From contig NZ_CP090207.1 of assembly GCF_021397715.1 (NCBI RefSeq), forward strand, positions 2,666,001 through 2,730,000: a DNA stretch of 64,000 bases, written 5' to 3'. The notes under the pieces are model-generated. The model searched no databases and was not told the origin of the DNA. It saw only the letters and a list, made by a program, of their open reading frames with translations. Shown here piece by piece: positions 19,312 to 28,099 of the stretch. The number at the start of each line of letters is the position of its first letter. Position 1 is the first letter of the stretch. The stretch is from Pantoea agglomerans (GTDB lineage: Bacteria; Pseudomonadota; Gammaproteobacteria; Enterobacterales; Enterobacteriaceae). The position numbers were made by a program, and so were the translations under genes.

Positions 19312-19455
19312 TCAGCTCATCCAGAGCGTAATCATCAGGACAAAGATTATAAGCGTAACCGAGGTCACCGCAAGCACTACAATCGCGAAGTGCGCATCGT
19401 CGAGCGACTGGCGAATCGGCTCATCGTGATCGTCGGGTGGCAAAGGTAACGACAT
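19312..19455 (-). CDS. Small single-pass membrane protein (47 aa), uncharacterised
   Basis: A 47-residue frame with a polar, Asp/Pro-rich N-terminus and one strongly hydrophobic helix (roughly residues 23-46) ending in TLWMS. The ATG at 19455 is preceded by AGGAA at suitable spacing; an in-frame ATG further upstream at 19503 has no ribosome site. It is the first gene of a probable two-gene operon with the 57-residue membrane protein. No family is recognised. Paired tiny membrane proteins often act as accessory subunits of larger membrane complexes, but no partner is visible here. Confidence 0.65.
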   Translation of the reverse strand: MSLPLPPDDHDEPIRQSLDDAHFAIVVLAVTSVTLIIFVLMITLWMS

Positions 19456-19551
19456 GGGGTTCCTGTAACATGGGTTCAGCTGACCGGTTATGCAGCGCGT
19501 CACAGTGTAGAGGAAAGCCTGAGTGGCGTCCGGTTCTTTCGTCTGGAAAAT

Positions 19552-19579
19552 AAACGGAGTGCGCGCGGCACCCCGTTTT
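19552..19579 (-). terminator. Terminator of the TonB-dependent receptor gene
   Basis: An imperfect 10-bp stem (AACGGAGTGC with its near-complement, one G-U pair) is followed on the minus strand by TTTATTTTCC, 18 bases beyond the receptor stop codon. Confidence 0.75.
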
Positions 19580-19596
19580 CACCACCATCGGCCCGA

Positions 19597-21801
19597 TCAG
19601 AAGTCGTAGGTTACCCCGACTTTCAGCGTGCGGCCGTCGCCCTGTGACAGATAGGTACCGGTGTCATCCACGTTAGCCCAGTATTTTTCGTTGGTGACGT
19701 TTTCGACTCCGACGCGCCAGATCATCTCATTCTGATTAAGCTGAGTGCGGTAACGCAGCCCCAGATCCAGCGTGGTATAGCTGTCGATCTTTTTGCTGTT
19801 GGCGGCATCTGCCCACTGTGAACCGGAATGGGTGATCAGCGCGGTGGCGGTTAACCCTTCCAGCGGCCTGATGTCATATTCGGCACCCAGTGTATAGGTG
19901 TCGCGCGGCACGCCCACCGCCTGCTTACCGTCATAGGCGCCACCAGCGGTTTTTTCCATCACCGGGTCGAGCCAGGTGGCGCTGGCGTTAAGCCGGACGC
20001 CCAGTACCGGCTCGCCAAACAGATTCGTTTCAATGCCACGATGGCGCTGCTCACCGTTCATGCCATACACACCATTAGCGTCAATCATTCCCGACGGCTT
20101 TTTAATCTCAAACAGAGACAGCGTGCCGCCGATGCGGCCAAAATCGCCCTTCACCCCGACCTCATTCTGTTTCGAATGGGCGATGCCGGTAATGGCCCCC
20201 GGATTGACGACCGTATCATTACGCGGCGCCACCGAACCGGGCTGCAGCGCTTCGGTGTGGTTGGCATACAGAGAGATCGACTGCCACGGCTTGTAGACCA
20301 CGCCATAGGTCGGCATCCAGCGGCTATTGGTGTAGCGCGAAGCGGTATCTTCCGCGCCGCTGTTGTAATTGTAATTACGCACCCACACTTTCTGATGGCG
20401 CGCACCCACGGTCAGCAGCAGCGAATCATCAAACAGGCCCAGGGTGTCGCTCAGCAGATAGCCCTGGGTACGCGACCGCGCGGTGGTCAGAGGATCGGAG
20501 AACTTGCCGCCGGCAAAGTTGGCTGTCGGCGCGGCAATTTCATCGGTGTGATAGATGTTGGTATTGGCATTGGTCAGCGACATCGCGTAGGCATTCTTCG
20601 CATTGGTGGTCAGCGCCGAGTAGCCGATGTTGACCTTATGCGAGATAAAACCGGTATCGAAATTGCCGCGCAGCCCGACCATACCGCTCATGTTGTCCTG
20701 CACGCGATTGGTATTAAAGGTGCCGATAGTGGCATCGCCCGCGCGGTTGATCAGTTTTGGCGTGCCATAGTTACCGGTTTCGTGGGCGTGCTGCGCACCT
20801 AAACCGGCATAGGCGGTCCAGCTATCGCTGAGATCGTATTCCGCCCGGGCCATGCCAAACTCCGATTCCATGTCGCTGTAGACCCATTTCTGGCTGTAGT
20901 TATGGGAATGGGAAGGCACTGCCGGAAGGAAGTCGACGCCGCTGATGTTGATGCCTTGCAAGCCGTCGTGGAAACTCTTTTTCTGGTAGCCGACGTCCAG
21001 TGAGGTACGTAACCGGTCACCGCGATAGTCCAGACCGATTGAGGCGGCGGTAGTGCGCTTCTTCTCGTCATCCACGCCGGTTTCCCCTTCGCGGTGGACC
21101 AGGTTAACCCGAACGCCAAACTGGTCGTTATCACCAAAGCGCCGTCCCGCATCCACCGTGGTACCGATCTGCGCATCGGAGCTGTAATCCACGCCTATCC
21201 GTGCCTGTGGAAGCTCCCCGGCATGTTTAGGTTCCAGGTTGATGATCCCGCCGACGCCACTGCTGGCCGCGCCGTTCAGCAGGCTGTTGGCGCCTTTGAA
21301 GATTTCAACCCGGTCAATCAGCGACGCATCCATCACCTGACGCGGCACCACGCCTGGCATTCCGCCATAGGTCATGTCATCGCCATCCAGCAGGAAACCG
21401 CGAATGCGGTAGCTTTCGGCGAAGTTACCGTAGCCTTTAACGTTTTGCACTCCGGCATCGTTACGCACCACATCAGCGATGGTTTTGGCCTGCTGGTCCT
21501 CAATCATTTTTGCGGTAAAGCCGATGATGTTAAACGGCACATCCATCGCCTTTTGCTCACCCAGCATGCCCAGCCGGCCGCCGTGCGCCACCTGCCCTTC
21601 CAGCCAGGCCGGCACTGTCTGATCGCCGCCCGGCTTAAAGCTGTCGTCGGGTGTCGCGGTTACCGTCATGGTCTGCCCGCTCTGGCTGGCGGTGGCTGAA
21701 GAGGCAGAAGGCGTTGCCGCCATCACGGGCAGAGATCCGGCACTGACCAGCATGGCCAGCAGAGTCGGTTTATATCCTGGGGTTAAAAGGCGCTGACGCA
21801 T
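19597..21801 (-). CDS. TonB-dependent siderophore receptor
   Basis: A 734-residue outer-membrane receptor. A long signal peptide ending near PVMAA is followed by a TonB box-like segment (QTMTVTATP), a plug domain (about residues 85-200, with VRNDAGVQNVKGYGNFAESYRIRGF), and a 22-strand barrel ending in a terminal Phe (VGVTYDF). The overall pattern resembles ferrichrome/FcuA-like receptors of the FhuA type. The ATG at 21801 has AGGGAA upstream; an in-frame start at 21837 would lie inside the operator. A Fur box overlaps the upstream region, so expression is expected in iron limitation. No siderophore synthesis or ABC transport gene adjoins it. Confidence 0.9.
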   Translation of the reverse strand: MRQRLLTPGYKPTLLAMLVSAGSLPVMAATPSASSATASQSGQTMTVTATPDDSFKPGGDQTVPAWLEGQVAHGGRLGMLGEQKAMDVPFNIIGFTAKMIEDQQAKTIADVVRNDAGVQNVKGYGNFAESYRIRGFLLDGDDMTYGGMPGVVPRQVMDASLIDRVEIFKGANSLLNGAASSGVGGIINLEPKHAGELPQARIGVDYSSDAQIGTTVDAGRRFGDNDQFGVRVNLVHREGETGVDDEKKRTTAASIGLDYRGDRLRTSLDVGYQKKSFHDGLQGINISGVDFLPAVPSHSHNYSQKWVYSDMESEFGMARAEYDLSDSWTAYAGLGAQHAHETGNYGTPKLINRAGDATIGTFNTNRVQDNMSGMVGLRGNFDTGFISHKVNIGYSALTTNAKNAYAMSLTNANTNIYHTDEIAAPTANFAGGKFSDPLTTARSRTQGYLLSDTLGLFDDSLLLTVGARHQKVWVRNYNYNSGAEDTASRYTNSRWMPTYGVVYKPWQSISLYANHTEALQPGSVAPRNDTVVNPGAITGIAHSKQNEVGVKGDFGRIGGTLSLFEIKKPSGMIDANGVYGMNGEQRHRGIETNLFGEPVLGVRLNASATWLDPVMEKTAGGAYDGKQAVGVPRDTYTLGAEYDIRPLEGLTATALITHSGSQWADAANSKKIDSYTTLDLGLRYRTQLNQNEMIWRVGVENVTNEKYWANVDDTGTYLSQGDGRTLKVGVTYDF

Positions 21802-21827
21802 GGGTGGTTCCCTGATTTGAATTGGAC

Positions 21828-21842
21828 TGAGAATCATTATTA
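21828..21842 (-). promoter_or_regulatory. Fur box of the siderophore receptor
   Basis: TGAGAATCATTATTA matches the 7-1-7 Fur consensus TGATAATNATTATCA at 12 of 14 defined positions. It lies about 27 bases upstream of the receptor start codon. Confidence 0.75.
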
Positions 21843-21940
21843 TTGCGGTTTGCGATTATGCGCAGGAGCGGGTCAATTGCAAGTAAAATTGCCGGTCAGG
21901 GAAGTGGATAGCTGAATGAAAAGCGGACAGGAGAGAATAA

Positions 21941-21971
21941 AGAGAATGCCCATGCCTTAACGGCATGGGCA
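21941..21971 (-). terminator. Rho-independent terminator of the efflux operon
   Basis: A perfect 10-bp stem (TGCCCATGCC at 21947-21956 and complement at 21962-21971, 5-base loop) is followed on the minus strand by a T-rich tract, about 24 bases after the last gene of the operon. Confidence 0.85.
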
Positions 21972-21994
21972 GGCAGTCAGACGCCGCAGAAATG

Positions 21995-23392
21995 TTAATT
22001 AATGGATGAGGCAGCATTCCCCGCTGACCAGCCACCGCCCAGCGCGCGATAGAGATCGATTTGCGCCAGCAGCAGGTTGTTTTTCACCGTCACCAGATTC
22101 AGCTGCGTTGAGAACAGGGTGCGCTGGGCATCCAGCTCATCAAGGTAAGAGGCGTAACCGTTCTGGTAGCGGTTGCTGGCGATACGCAACGCTTCTGCCA
22201 CATAGCGTTCCTGCTTCTGCAACTCTGCCAGCTGCTCCTCTCCCTGCCGGATCGCGTCCATCGCATCGTTCACTTCCGAGAAGGCGTTACGCACCACTTT
22301 CTCATAGCCGTAGAGCGCCTGATTACGCGTTGCCATTGAGACATCCACTGCTGCGGTCAGCGCTTCACGGTTGAGCAGCGGAGCCAGAATGCTGCCGCCG
22401 ACGCTCCACAGGCGGAACGGGTTATCCGCCAGCTGATGCAGCACCGAACTCTGTAACGTGCCGGTGGCGGTCAGGTTGATATTGGGCAGCAGCTGCGCTT
22501 TGGCGGAGGCCAGACTGGCATCGGCAGCCAGCAGCTGACGCTGAGCCTGGACAATATCCGGACGGCGATTAAGCAGCTGTGACGGCAGCAACGACGGCAG
22601 ATGCTGCGGCGAGATCTGTTCAAACTGCTGGCGGCGGGCGATTTCGCGCGGATTCATCGCCACCAGAATACTCAGCGCATTCTCCTGCTGCCTGATCTGG
22701 TGCCGGAGCTGTGGTATCTGCGCTTTGGCTGACTGATACTCCGATGCGGCCTGCATCCACTCCAGCCGCGAGGTATAGCCGGTTTCAAACTGGCGCTTCG
22801 CCAGCATCAATGAATTATTACGGGTCGCCAGCGTCGCCTCGGTAACCCGTAACTGCTCGTCCAGCGCGCAGAGGTTCAGGTAGCCGGTTGCTACCGAACT
22901 GGCGATGGTCAGTTCCGCTGCCGAGGCCGCCGCCTGTTGCGCCGCCAGCGACGCCCGTGAAGCCTCGATCGAACTGCTGCGCGCGCCCCATAAGTCAACG
23001 TCGTAGTTTGCCTGTAGCAGGCCCTGGAAAACATCGGTCTCATAAGGCTGACCGGTCACAGACGAAAGCGTACGTTCGCGGGTGGCCGCCGCGCCAGCAC
23101 TCAGGGTCGGGAAATTGTCGCCCTGCGCCGCACGCAGCTGGGCGCGATACTGATCGACCCGCGAGCGCGCGGTCAGAATATCGGGATTGTTGCGCAGAGC
23201 CTGCGTCACCAGCCGGTTAAGATGCTCATCACCAAAGGCGCGCCACCAGCCAGCTTCCGGAGCGGCGTTGGGGCCGACCTGGTCGCGCCAGGCTGCCGGT
23301 ATCGGCAGTGACGACGGCGCTTTTTCAACTTCGGTGGCGCAACCGGCCAGCGTCAGCGCCAGAGCCGCAATCAGTAAACGGCGGTCGATCAT
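21995..23392 (-). CDS. Outer-membrane efflux factor (NodT/OprM family lipoprotein)
   Basis: A 465-residue TolC-like channel subunit of a tripartite exporter. The signal peptide ends with lipobox TLAGC, so Cys18 is probably lipidated. Two repeated OEP-type domains with long alpha-helical hairpins follow (for example ALRNNPDILTARSRVDQYRAQL and RRPDIVQAQRQLLAADASL). Its start overlaps the upstream adaptor gene by 4 bases (ATGA). It forms one operon with a MarR regulator, a 14-TM MFS pump and a HlyD-type adaptor; having its own outer-membrane channel means the system need not share TolC. Confidence 0.92.
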   Translation of the reverse strand: MIDRRLLIAALALTLAGCATEVEKAPSSLPIPAAWRDQVGPNAAPEAGWWRAFGDEHLNRLVTQALRNNPDILTARSRVDQYRAQLRAAQGDNFPTLSAGAAATRERTLSSVTGQPYETDVFQGLLQANYDVDLWGARSSSIEASRASLAAQQAAASAAELTIASSVATGYLNLCALDEQLRVTEATLATRNNSLMLAKRQFETGYTSRLEWMQAASEYQSAKAQIPQLRHQIRQQENALSILVAMNPREIARRQQFEQISPQHLPSLLPSQLLNRRPDIVQAQRQLLAADASLASAKAQLLPNINLTATGTLQSSVLHQLADNPFRLWSVGGSILAPLLNREALTAAVDVSMATRNQALYGYEKVVRNAFSEVNDAMDAIRQGEEQLAELQKQERYVAEALRIASNRYQNGYASYLDELDAQRTLFSTQLNLVTVKNNLLLAQIDLYRALGGGWSAGNAASSIN

Positions 23393-24483
23393 GGCGCGCC
23401 CTCACCTGCCGGTTGTGCCGCCGTATCAATACTCACCTCCACCGACATGCCGGGACGCAGTTGCTGCATATCGCCATCGTCGATACGAATGCGAACCGGA
23501 ATGCGCTGGGCAATTTTGACAAAGTTACCGGTGGCGTTGTCGGGCGAAATGGCGCTGAACTCCGATCCGGCGGCGGGCGAAATAAATTCAACCTGACCGG
23601 TAAAGCGTTTGCCATCCAGCGCATCAACCCGGATGGTCACCGGCAGACCGGGCCGGATTCGCGCCAGCTGCGTCTCTTTCAGGTTGGCGATGATCCATTT
23701 ACGGTTCGGCACTACCGAGGTCAGCCGCGTCCCGGCGGTAACATAAGCGCCGGTCCGCACCGACAACTGACCAAGCTGACCGTCATCCGGCGCGGTAATC
23801 CGGGTATTGGCCAGATCGATCTCCGCCAGTTCCAGTGCCGCTTTCGCACTGGCAACGTCGCCTTCCAGCGAGGCGCGGTTAACGATGACCGTTTGCAGAT
23901 TTTGTTCTGCCACGGCGATTTGCGCCGCAGCCTGACGCACCTGCGCCTGCGCCTGGGCATTTGCCGCACGGGCCGCATCCCGTTCGCGCACCGACAATGA
24001 GCCGTCGGCGGCGAGGTTTTCGACCCGCTTCAGATCAAAGCCGCTTTTCAGCGCCTGCGCTTTGGCATTCTCCAGCACCGCTTTATTACTCTCAATCGTC
24101 GCCTGGGCACTGCGTCGCTGCTGCAGGTTATTGCTTAGCGCGGCTTCCTTCATCGCCAGTTGCGCCTGCGCCTGATGAACACGCTGACGGTAGATACGAT
24201 CGTCGATGGTCATCAGCAACTGACCCTTTTTCACCGGCTGCAGATCGATCACCTCAACCGAGGTCAGGTAACCGCTGACCTGCGGGCTGATAAAGGTCAC
24301 CTGACCACGAACATAGGCATTTTCGGTGCTTTGCACTGCGCTGGTAAAAGGCCAGAGTTGCCAGGCGTAGAGAATGACTAATACGCCAATCACCACAATG
24401 CCGCTGCCGGCGGCAATCGAAAGAATACGACGACGATTCGCACGATCGCGTTCTGCCGCCTGAAGTTCGTCCTGCTGACTCAT
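23389..24483 (-). CDS. HlyD/EmrA-type membrane fusion protein
   Basis: A 364-residue periplasmic adaptor of an efflux pump. It has a short cytoplasmic N-terminus, one transmembrane helix (about residues 20-42), a split lipoyl/barrel-sandwich domain (AYVRGQVTFISPQVSGYLTS and ITAPDDGQLG) and a long central coiled-coil hairpin. It overlaps both neighbours by 4 bases (ATGA), indicating translational coupling in an EmrAB-like operon. It connects the MFS pump to the outer-membrane factor. The drug or metabolite exported is not predictable. Confidence 0.92.
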   Translation of the reverse strand: MSQQDELQAAERDRANRRRILSIAAGSGIVVIGVLVILYAWQLWPFTSAVQSTENAYVRGQVTFISPQVSGYLTSVEVIDLQPVKKGQLLMTIDDRIYRQRVHQAQAQLAMKEAALSNNLQQRRSAQATIESNKAVLENAKAQALKSGFDLKRVENLAADGSLSVRERDAARAANAQAQAQVRQAAAQIAVAEQNLQTVIVNRASLEGDVASAKAALELAEIDLANTRITAPDDGQLGQLSVRTGAYVTAGTRLTSVVPNRKWIIANLKETQLARIRPGLPVTIRVDALDGKRFTGQVEFISPAAGSEFSAISPDNATGNFVKIAQRIPVRIRIDDGDMQQLRPGMSVEVSIDTAAQPAGEGAP

Positions 24484-26165
24484 TGTTTCTCCGTTGATTG
24501 CTGTAATTCGGCCAGCTGTTGCTGCTCTCGCAGGTTAAATTGTGCCTGCCGCCAGTCGAGATAACGCCGACGTGTTAAGCGCCAGATCACCCACATCAGG
24601 GTAATCAGGGCCAGCGCGGCCGTTAACAGATAGGTATCGTTGTACGCCAGCACGTTGGCCTGTAAGGTCGCCACGGTTTGCAGCTGGCTGCTGCTCTGCG
24701 CCCCGAGCAGAACGTTATCGCCGACCAGGCTGTTAAACAGCGCATTGTACTGGCTGAGACGTTCATTGACGTTAGGGTCCAGCAGCGAAAGTTGATCGCT
24801 GAGCAAACTGGAGTGATATTTTTCCCGCCAGGTCTGAAACGTCCCGAGGATCGCCGAACCGATCAGCCCGCCCAGGTTCTGACTCATGCCGAACAGCACC
24901 ACAAAACTCACCAGGTTCTTCGGCTGCGTCACTACGCTGCCGATTCCCATCAGCATCGCCGGTGCCATGAAAAAAGCGCTGCTGAAGCCCAGCAGGAACT
25001 GGCTGAAGTACATATTGTTAGCGCGGGTCAGCGGGCTGGAGTGCGCATCCATCAGCGAGGCGATAATCATCACCACCAGCGAGGTGACGATGGGCCAGTT
25101 AAGGTGGTTGGGCTTGATGGTGAGCGCACTGGCGGCAATACCGACAATGACGCCAGCAATGATCGCCAGCGCCAGTCCGCGCATCTGATCGTTCTGCAGG
25201 CCAATCTGCTGTAAAAAACCCACCGCACCGGTGTTCTGCTCCGCCAGCACAATGCGGATCATGATCATCACAATGCCGAGACGCACCATCATGCCGCTAC
25301 TCAGCCAGCGGGTATTGATCAGTGGATTGCGCCGGTTGTGCTCAATCACAATGGCGGTGACGATCAGCGTTAATGCGATGGCGGTACAGATGCCCAGCCA
25401 CGGCGTGGTAAACCACCACTCAATCCGGCCCAGTGACAGTACGCCACACAGCAGCGCCATGCCCGGTGCCAGCAGCATAAAGGTGACGAAATCCATTTTT
25501 TCAAAGGTTTTGATCCGATCGCCGGGCGGTAACTTAATCACCAGCACGCCGCCCAGCGCAATCAGCGCCAGGCCCAGTTCAAACAGGTAGAGTCCGCGCC
25601 ATTCATTGAGTTGCAGCAGTTCCGAAGAGAAGAGTCGGGCCAGCGGAATCGCCAGTTGCGATACCGTCAGACCGATCACCAGCGCTTTCAGGCGATGCTT
25701 CGCAGGCCAGGCCTGCACCTGATAATAGATACCCAGCGAGCTGAGCGCTGCCGCCACCATGCCGTGCGCAGTACGCACGATGATCGCTGAACTGAGATCG
25801 TTGGCGAACAGATGAAAAAACGCCACCAGCACATAGAGCACCAGAAACGCTTCGGTAAAGGCGCGCAGGCCAAACTGCTGTCGGAACTTCACCAGCAGCA
25901 GGTTGATGGAGATGTTGCCCATCACGTAGACCGCGGGCAGCCAGGCTATCTCATTGGAATAGGCGCCGAAGGTGCCCTGCAGGTTAATCAGATTGGCGGT
26001 CACCAGCGCGTTGCTTAGCGCGCCGGTCAGCGAGATCAGCAGACCTATCAGGCCAAACGCTATCCGTTTCGGCAGCGGATGCAGCGGGGTCGAAGGTGAT
26101 CCCGGCAGCATCGGTTTTTCATGCGGTAACCATTCGCGCGCGGCGTAGGGATTGCGCTTCGCCAC
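24480..26165 (-). CDS. DHA2-family MFS efflux pump (EmrB-like)
   Basis: A 561-residue proton-driven exporter with about fourteen transmembrane helices. An N-terminal Pro-rich cytoplasmic tail of about 30 residues precedes the first helix, and a large periplasmic loop lies between the last two helices (TWREKYHSSLLSDQLSLLDP), typical of DHA2 pumps that work with HlyD adaptors. It starts 2 bases after the marR-type gene and overlaps the adaptor gene by 4 bases. A glutamine-rich cytoplasmic C-terminus follows. Confidence 0.9.
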   Translation of the reverse strand: MAKRNPYAAREWLPHEKPMLPGSPSTPLHPLPKRIAFGLIGLLISLTGALSNALVTANLINLQGTFGAYSNEIAWLPAVYVMGNISINLLLVKFRQQFGLRAFTEAFLVLYVLVAFFHLFANDLSSAIIVRTAHGMVAAALSSLGIYYQVQAWPAKHRLKALVIGLTVSQLAIPLARLFSSELLQLNEWRGLYLFELGLALIALGGVLVIKLPPGDRIKTFEKMDFVTFMLLAPGMALLCGVLSLGRIEWWFTTPWLGICTAIALTLIVTAIVIEHNRRNPLINTRWLSSGMMVRLGIVMIMIRIVLAEQNTGAVGFLQQIGLQNDQMRGLALAIIAGVIVGIAASALTIKPNHLNWPIVTSLVVMIIASLMDAHSSPLTRANNMYFSQFLLGFSSAFFMAPAMLMGIGSVVTQPKNLVSFVVLFGMSQNLGGLIGSAILGTFQTWREKYHSSLLSDQLSLLDPNVNERLSQYNALFNSLVGDNVLLGAQSSSQLQTVATLQANVLAYNDTYLLTAALALITLMWVIWRLTRRRYLDWRQAQFNLREQQQLAELQQSTEKQ

Positions 26166-26167
26166 CT

Positions 26168-26599
26168 TTACATGCTTCCCATTCGCGTCAGCAACTGCTG
26201 CAGCACCCGTTCGGTGACGGCCAGATCCTGCGGGTCAATATCCGCCAGCATTGCGCTGCGCAGCGCATCTGCCTGGGTTTTTACTTTGGCAAACGCCTGA
26301 TTGCCTTTTTCAGTCAGTACCAGGTGACGCTTACGTCGATCCTCCGGCGGCTGCACCCGCGACAGCAGCGACTGTTTTACCAGCCGATCCACCAGCGGCA
26401 CCATGCTGGCATCTTCCAGACCCAGCATCTGCGCCAGTTCAGTCTGGGTCAGACGTTCAGGCTCGCTGGCAATCAGGCCAATCGCCATCCAGCTGCTCAT
26501 GCTCAGACCGCTGTCTTTCAGATGACGGTCAACGGCCAGGCGCCAGGCGTGCGCGGTCAGATGCAGTAAATGGGTAAAAGTACGAGTGTGCGAAGACAA
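26168..26599 (-). CDS. MarR-family regulator of the efflux operon
   Basis: A 143-residue winged-helix regulator. The recognition-helix region is TQTELAQMLGLEDASMVPLVDRLV, followed by the wing SRVQPPEDRRKRHLVLTEKG. No ATG precedes the conserved region, so the start is assigned to a TTG at 26599 with an AGGTT site about 9 bases upstream. It is the first gene of the operon and probably represses it until a phenolic-type ligand binds, as usual for the family. A SlyA-like palindrome overlaps the ribosome site. Confidence 0.88.
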   Translation of the reverse strand: MSSHTRTFTHLLHLTAHAWRLAVDRHLKDSGLSMSSWMAIGLIASEPERLTQTELAQMLGLEDASMVPLVDRLVKQSLLSRVQPPEDRRKRHLVLTEKGNQAFAKVKTQADALRSAMLADIDPQDLAVTERVLQQLLTRMGSM

Positions 26600-26602
26600 A
26601 TG

Positions 26603-26614
26603 TTAGCAACCTAA
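26603..26614 (-). promoter_or_regulatory. SlyA/MarR-type operator at the efflux operon start
   Basis: TTAGCAACCTAA matches the SlyA-family site TTAGCAAGCTAA at 11 of 12 positions. It lies 4-15 bases upstream of the TTG start and overlaps the ribosome binding site. A TATAAT (complement of 26645-26650) about 30 bases further upstream is a candidate -10, so the operator would lie just downstream of the transcription start. Confidence 0.6.
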
Positions 26615-26744
26615 TAGTCAGACATCTAATTAAATGAAGGCGTTATTATACGCAAAGCGAAACGCGAATGAAAAGCGCCCGATCTGTTAAAAATTAGTGG
26701 ATCGCGGCAGAATGTCCAGAGGCCGTAACCGGGAGTGCGACACC

Positions 26745-27593
26745 ATGATAACAGCTGCGAAAAACTGGGTGGATTTGCGCCGTGACGCTGCCAGCGGTAT
26801 TGAGTCGATTCGCGCCCATTTTACCGGACACGCTTACGATCCGCACTGGCACGACAGTTATCTGATTGGCGTGACAGAGCAAGGTGTACAGCAGTTTCAT
26901 TCGCGACGCAAACAGCATCAAAGCCGACCCGGCACGGTGTTTATGCTGGAGCCGGAAGAACTGCATGATGGTGACGCGATCAACCCGCAGGGCTTCACCT
27001 ATCGCATGCTCTACCTTTCACCGCAGCAGGTGCAGCAGCAGCTCGCTCCGCTGCTGGCTGAGGGGCCGGAACCGCGTGAACTGAGCTTTGCCGCGACCCT
27101 GCGTGACGACCGGCCGCTGGCTTATGCGGTGTGGCACGCCTTTGACGCGCTATGGCACGATCACCCCGCTCTGATTAAAGAGGCGGCGCTCGACCGGCTG
27201 TTTGGTCAGCTGACGCAACACCGGCTATGGCGATTGCCGGAAGCAGACTGCCCAGGCGATAGCCGGCTGGCACTGCTGGCGCGCGACTGGCTGATTGCCC
27301 ATCATACGGAGAATCCGGGCTTACAGCAGATGGCACAGAGCCTGAACATCGACCGCTTCCGCCTGTCGCGACGCTTTCAGGCCCACTGGGGCTTGCCGCC
27401 GCATGCGTGGCTGGTGCAGTGGCGGCTGAGTCAGGCGCGACGGCGTCTGGCGGAGGGCCAGCCGGTGGCCGATGTGGCGGCGACGCTGGGCTTTGCCGAT
27501 CAGAGTCATCTGGGCCGCTGGTTCAAACGAGCCTGCCAGCTCAGTCCGGCGCGTTATCAGCGCATCTGCACAAATCTTCCAGACCTGACTTAA
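26745..27593 (+). CDS. AraC-family transcriptional regulator
   Basis: A 282-residue regulator with an N-terminal cupin-type ligand domain (HWHDSYLIGVTEQGVQQF, then a short EELHDGD segment) and a C-terminal double HTH (about 185-280) with LQQMAQSLNIDRFRLSRRFQ and VADVAATLGFADQSHLGRWFKR. The ATG at 26745 has GGGAG 9 bases upstream. It is 41 bases upstream of a DUF2000 gene and divergent from the marR-type operon. The inducing ligand is unknown; similar regulators often control transporters of the LysE type, but none is adjacent. Confidence 0.9.
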   Translation: MITAAKNWVDLRRDAASGIESIRAHFTGHAYDPHWHDSYLIGVTEQGVQQFHSRRKQHQSRPGTVFMLEPEELHDGDAINPQGFTYRMLYLSPQQVQQQLAPLLAEGPEPRELSFAATLRDDRPLAYAVWHAFDALWHDHPALIKEAALDRLFGQLTQHRLWRLPEADCPGDSRLALLARDWLIAHHTENPGLQQMAQSLNIDRFRLSRRFQAHWGLPPHAWLVQWRLSQARRRLAEGQPVADVAATLGFADQSHLGRWFKRACQLSPARYQRICTNLPDLT

Positions 27594-27634
27594 CCGGCTT
27601 GCCACAATGCGCTTTTTTAGTCAGGAGAAGCGTG

Positions 27635-28042
27635 ATGCAGGATTTACGTTGTATGATGATTTTAAATGCCAGTTTGCCGCCGGGCAAAGCGACCAATGCC
27701 GCGGCGGTGATGGCATTAACGCTCGGCCAGCGCCATCCGGCACTGGTAGGTGACGCGCTGGAAGACGCCAGCGCCCATCCCAGCCCCGGCCTGATTCCGG
27801 TCGGTATTCCGGTTCTGGCGGCCACGCCCGAACAGCTCAGCCTGCTGCGGGAAAAGGGCGAACTGACCGGCTGCGATATGGTGCTGTTTCCGGAAGAGGG
27901 TCAGTCCACCACCGACTATCAGGCGCTGAGTGCTGCGATGCGTCAGCAGCCACGCCAGCAGTGGCGCTTGCTGGGCGTCGCTGTTGTCGGTGAGAAAAAG
28001 GCGCTGCGCAAACTGACCGCAAATTTAGCCCTGTTCAGCTAA
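27635..28042 (+). CDS. DUF2000 family protein
   Basis: A 135-residue protein of the DUF2000 family (peptidyl-tRNA-hydrolase-like fold in structural genomics entries; function unknown). It starts MQDLRCMMILNASLPPGKA, with family-type features LVGDALEDASAHPSPGLIPVGIPVL. AGGAG at 27623-27627 sets the start. It follows the AraC-family gene by 41 bases, a pairing that suggests co-expression, and is followed by a strong terminator. Confidence 0.85.
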   Translation: MQDLRCMMILNASLPPGKATNAAAVMALTLGQRHPALVGDALEDASAHPSPGLIPVGIPVLAATPEQLSLLREKGELTGCDMVLFPEEGQSTTDYQALSAAMRQQPRQQWRLLGVAVVGEKKALRKLTANLALFS

Positions 28043-28049
28043 GTCGGGT

Positions 28050-28083
28050 GCGGAAAGCCGATCGCGGTTTTCCGCCTCATTTT
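28050..28083 (+). terminator. Rho-independent terminator of the AraC-DUF2000 pair
   Basis: A 10-bp stem with one G-U pair (GCGGAAAGCC at 28050-28059 and GGTTTTCCGC at 28066-28075, 6-base loop) is followed by CTCATTTTC, 7 bases after the stop codon. Confidence 0.85.
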
Positions 28084-28099
28084 CAGACTGACCTCTGGC

